This document shows, piece by piece, positions 62,617-64,000 of a DNA stretch of 64,000 nucleotides. The stretch is from JANNYA01 sp031422315. GTDB taxonomy: Bacteria; Pseudomonadota; Gammaproteobacteria; Xanthomonadales; SZUA-5. The notes beneath the pieces are model-generated. The model was not told the DNA's origin, did not search any database, and saw only the letters and a list, made by a program, of their open reading frames with translations. Numbering within the stretch: the stretch's first letter is position 1; each line of letters opens with the position of its first letter. The stretch covers positions 1 to 64,000 of the forward strand of contig JANOQN010000041.1 in NCBI GenBank assembly GCA_031422315.1, read 5' to 3'. The position numbers and the translations under genes are program-made.

Positions 62617-63312
62617 ATGAAAATCCACGCCATCGCTGCCGCAGCTGCCGCACTCACTTTCGCTGGCGCAATCAGCGCGCAAGAATTGAAAACCGATAAA
62701 GATAAAGTGTCCTACGCCATTGGCATGAACATGGGTCAAAGCCTAAAGTCGATCCCTGACTATCAAACCCAGATCGACACTGCACAGCTGATCAAAGGCT
62801 TAAACGCCACCATCGCTGGCGGCGCAACCGCCATGAAGCCAGAAGAAGTGCAAGCCACACTGCAAGCTTTTTCTGAAAAAATGCGCACTGCGCAAGAAGC
62901 GGTCACTAAAGCTGAAGGCGCTAAAAACGCTGCTGAAGGCGTAAAGTTTATGGCGGAGAACAAGAAAAAAGCCGGCGTGAAAACCACCGCCAGCGGCATC
63001 CAGTACATGGAAATGACGCCAGGTAAAGGCGCGAAACCTACCGCAGCGAGCCAAGTCAAAGTGCACTATCGCGGCACGCTGATCAACGGTACCGAGTTTG
63101 ATTCCAGCTACAAACGCAACGAACCTGCGGTTTTCCCACTAAACGGCGTGATCGCAGGCTGGACCGAAGGTTTGCAGTTGATGCCAGCCGGTTCCAAGTA
63201 CAAGTTCTGGATTCCAGGCAACTTAGCCTATGGTGATCGCGGTTCACCACCGACGATTGGTGCAAATGCCACGCTGATCTTTGAAGTTGAACTTATCGAA
63301 GTCATGAAGTAA
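62617..63312 (+). CDS. FKBP-type peptidyl-prolyl isomerase, secreted
   Basis: A 231-residue periplasmic isomerase of the Mip/FkpA type. A signal peptide (about 1-21, ending ISAQ) precedes a helical dimerisation domain (about 25-110). The FKBP domain (about 125-230) has VKVHYRGTLINGTEFDSSY, GVIAGWTEGLQLMPAGSKYKFWIPGNLAYGDRG and LIFEVELIEV. SD-like AAGGAA lies upstream of ATG. It assists folding of periplasmic and outer-membrane proteins. A terminator follows. Confidence 0.93.
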   Translation: MKIHAIAAAAAALTFAGAISAQELKTDKDKVSYAIGMNMGQSLKSIPDYQTQIDTAQLIKGLNATIAGGATAMKPEEVQATLQAFSEKMRTAQEAVTKAEGAKNAAEGVKFMAENKKKAGVKTTASGIQYMEMTPGKGAKPTAASQVKVHYRGTLINGTEFDSSYKRNEPAVFPLNGVIAGWTEGLQLMPAGSKYKFWIPGNLAYGDRGSPPTIGANATLIFEVELIEVMK

Positions 63313-63320
63313 ATCGTGCT

Positions 63321-63339
63321 TTGACGGATTCTCCGTCAA
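63321..63339 (+). other. small perfect hairpin after the FKBP gene
   Basis: ttgacgga and tccgtcaa form an 8-bp stem with a 3-base loop, just before the terminator. It may stabilise the transcript 3' end. Confidence 0.5.
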
Positions 63340-63345
63340 ATATCG

Positions 63346-63373
63346 AAAAAACCCTGCGCAAGCGGGGTTTTTT
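63346..63373 (+). terminator. Rho-independent terminator after the FKBP gene
   Basis: aaaaaaccctgc pairs with gcggggtttttt (one wobble), with loop gcaa and a T run, 34 bases after the stop codon. The A tract on the left makes it workable in both directions. Confidence 0.85.
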
Positions 63374-63433
63374 GTGGCAATCGACGAAGTCCAGGTATCC
63401 TGCAGCGCAGATTTGACCCGCAACAGGCCCCCA

Positions 63434-64000
63434 TTGAATTGCCACACACCTCCGCTTGACGAAACCGCAATTGCTGCGGGCGCTGCCATGCATGCCTTGG
63501 CCCACACCCTTTGGCCGATTAATCGCAGTATTACTGGTGATGGCCTACGCGACACGCTTGCGCACCTTCAACACATCGTGCCGAACCTAAAAATTTCAGA
63601 AATAGCCAGCGGTAGCCTGGCATTGGACTGGACTGTGCCCGAAGAATGGCGAGTCACAAGCGCGACGCTTACCGCGCCAGATGGCAGCGTAATAGCCGAT
63701 ATTCGTCAGAATAATCTGCATTTAATGGGCTACTCGTGCGCGGTTGACAGCACCTTGACGCTCGACGAACTGCAGCCGCATTTGCATTCTATCGAAGCAC
63801 AGCCCGACGCGATTCCTTACGTGACTAGCTACTACCAGCGCCAGTGGGGCTTTTGCTTGACACATGCGAAACGATTGGGTCTGAAACCGGGCAACTACCA
63901 CGCCGTGATTGAAGCCGAACACTTTCAAGGCAGTTTGAGCATTGGGGAAGTTTTTTTACCCGGCGAAAGCGATCAAGAAGTGTTTATATCAACCTATTGC
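63434..64000 (+). CDS. DUF4910-type aminopeptidase-like protein (cut by window end)
   Basis: The frame is open to the window edge, so only the first 189 residues are seen. HTLWPINRSITGDGLRDTL, LALDWTVPEEWRV and DAIPYVTSYYQRQWGFCLTHAKR are typical of the DUF4910/DUF2172 aminopeptidase-like family, usually about 430 residues, with a zinc-peptidase fold. The start is uncertain: TTG at 63434 fits the family N terminus, and ATG at 63488 or a GTG at 63374 inside the terminator tail are alternatives. It reaches the family's STY segment just at the edge. Confidence 0.75.
   Translation, partial: MNCHTPPLDETAIAAGAAMHALAHTLWPINRSITGDGLRDTLAHLQHIVPNLKISEIASGSLALDWTVPEEWRVTSATLTAPDGSVIADIRQNNLHLMGYSCAVDSTLTLDELQPHLHSIEAQPDAIPYVTSYYQRQWGFCLTHAKRLGLKPGNYHAVIEAEHFQGSLSIGEVFLPGESDQEVFISTYC

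Noticed and set aside
1..64000. CRISPR array, tRNA genes, transposase or integrase
   Set aside because: I saw no regular spacer-repeat pattern, no tRNA-like cloverleaf with CCA end, and no recognisable transposase or integrase protein. Insertion at tkt is therefore argued from the repeated tkt end only.

Overview
This 64 kb window looks like ordinary chromosome from a gammaproteobacterium with roughly balanced GC. The genus cannot be fixed from the sequence; the gene families (large OAR-like TonB receptors, S9 peptidase, PD40/CadC-type regulators, DedD-CvpA, RimO, short AMP nucleosidase) suit Xanthomonadales or a related lineage. It opens with the 5S rRNA at the end of an rRNA operon and its terminator.

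Layout. 0.2-3 kb: a storage-lipid operon (PHA-system protein, WS/DGAT acyltransferase, alpha/beta hydrolase). 3-6.8 kb: a TonB receptor and a small secreted protein. 6.8-16.6 kb: a TPR-sulfotransferase, a prolyl-4-hydroxylase-like oxygenase, a methyltransferase with an extra N-terminal domain, an Asp/Asn beta-hydroxylase, a secreted S9 peptidase, and cysD plus cysNC, which make the sulfate donor PAPS. 16.7-25.7 kb: GTP-PEPCK, a membrane hydroxylase, a paired glycosyltransferase set (TIGR04282/04283), cvpA, dedD, rimO, DUF3025 and Uma2. 25.8-32.4 kb: a second TonB receptor between a membrane-bound CadC/PD40 regulator and a divergent AraC regulator. 32.4-44.6 kb: a four-repeat cysteine protein, SCO1/SenC, psd, aroKB, a YtrA-like GntR/ABC operon, DUF1223, then rnr-rlmB with an Rnl5-type RNA ligase. 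44.7-47 kb: a BNR-type secreted protein beside decayed copies of itself and of a TonB receptor. 47-49.1 kb: transketolase.

49.1-53.1 kb is the accessory region. The 3' end of tkt is repeated about 0.9 kb downstream, with a PIN-domain toxin-antitoxin pair between the copies. BrnT/BrnA, an HNH-like protein, an unknown secreted protein and an orphan antitoxin beside a deleted brnT follow. 53-64 kb returns to core genes: PBP1b, a glycosyltransferase, a Nudix-ThiE fusion, AMP nucleosidase, small secreted proteins, an ABC-F ATPase, an FKBP isomerase, and a DUF4910 peptidase-like gene cut by the window end.

The most unusual signals are the sulfotransferase/oxygenase/methyltransferase neighbourhood backed by PAPS genes, the Rnl5 RNA ligase joined to rnr-rlmB, the duplicated tkt end around a toxin-antitoxin module, the three toxin-antitoxin loci in different states of decay, and the four-repeat cysteine protein.
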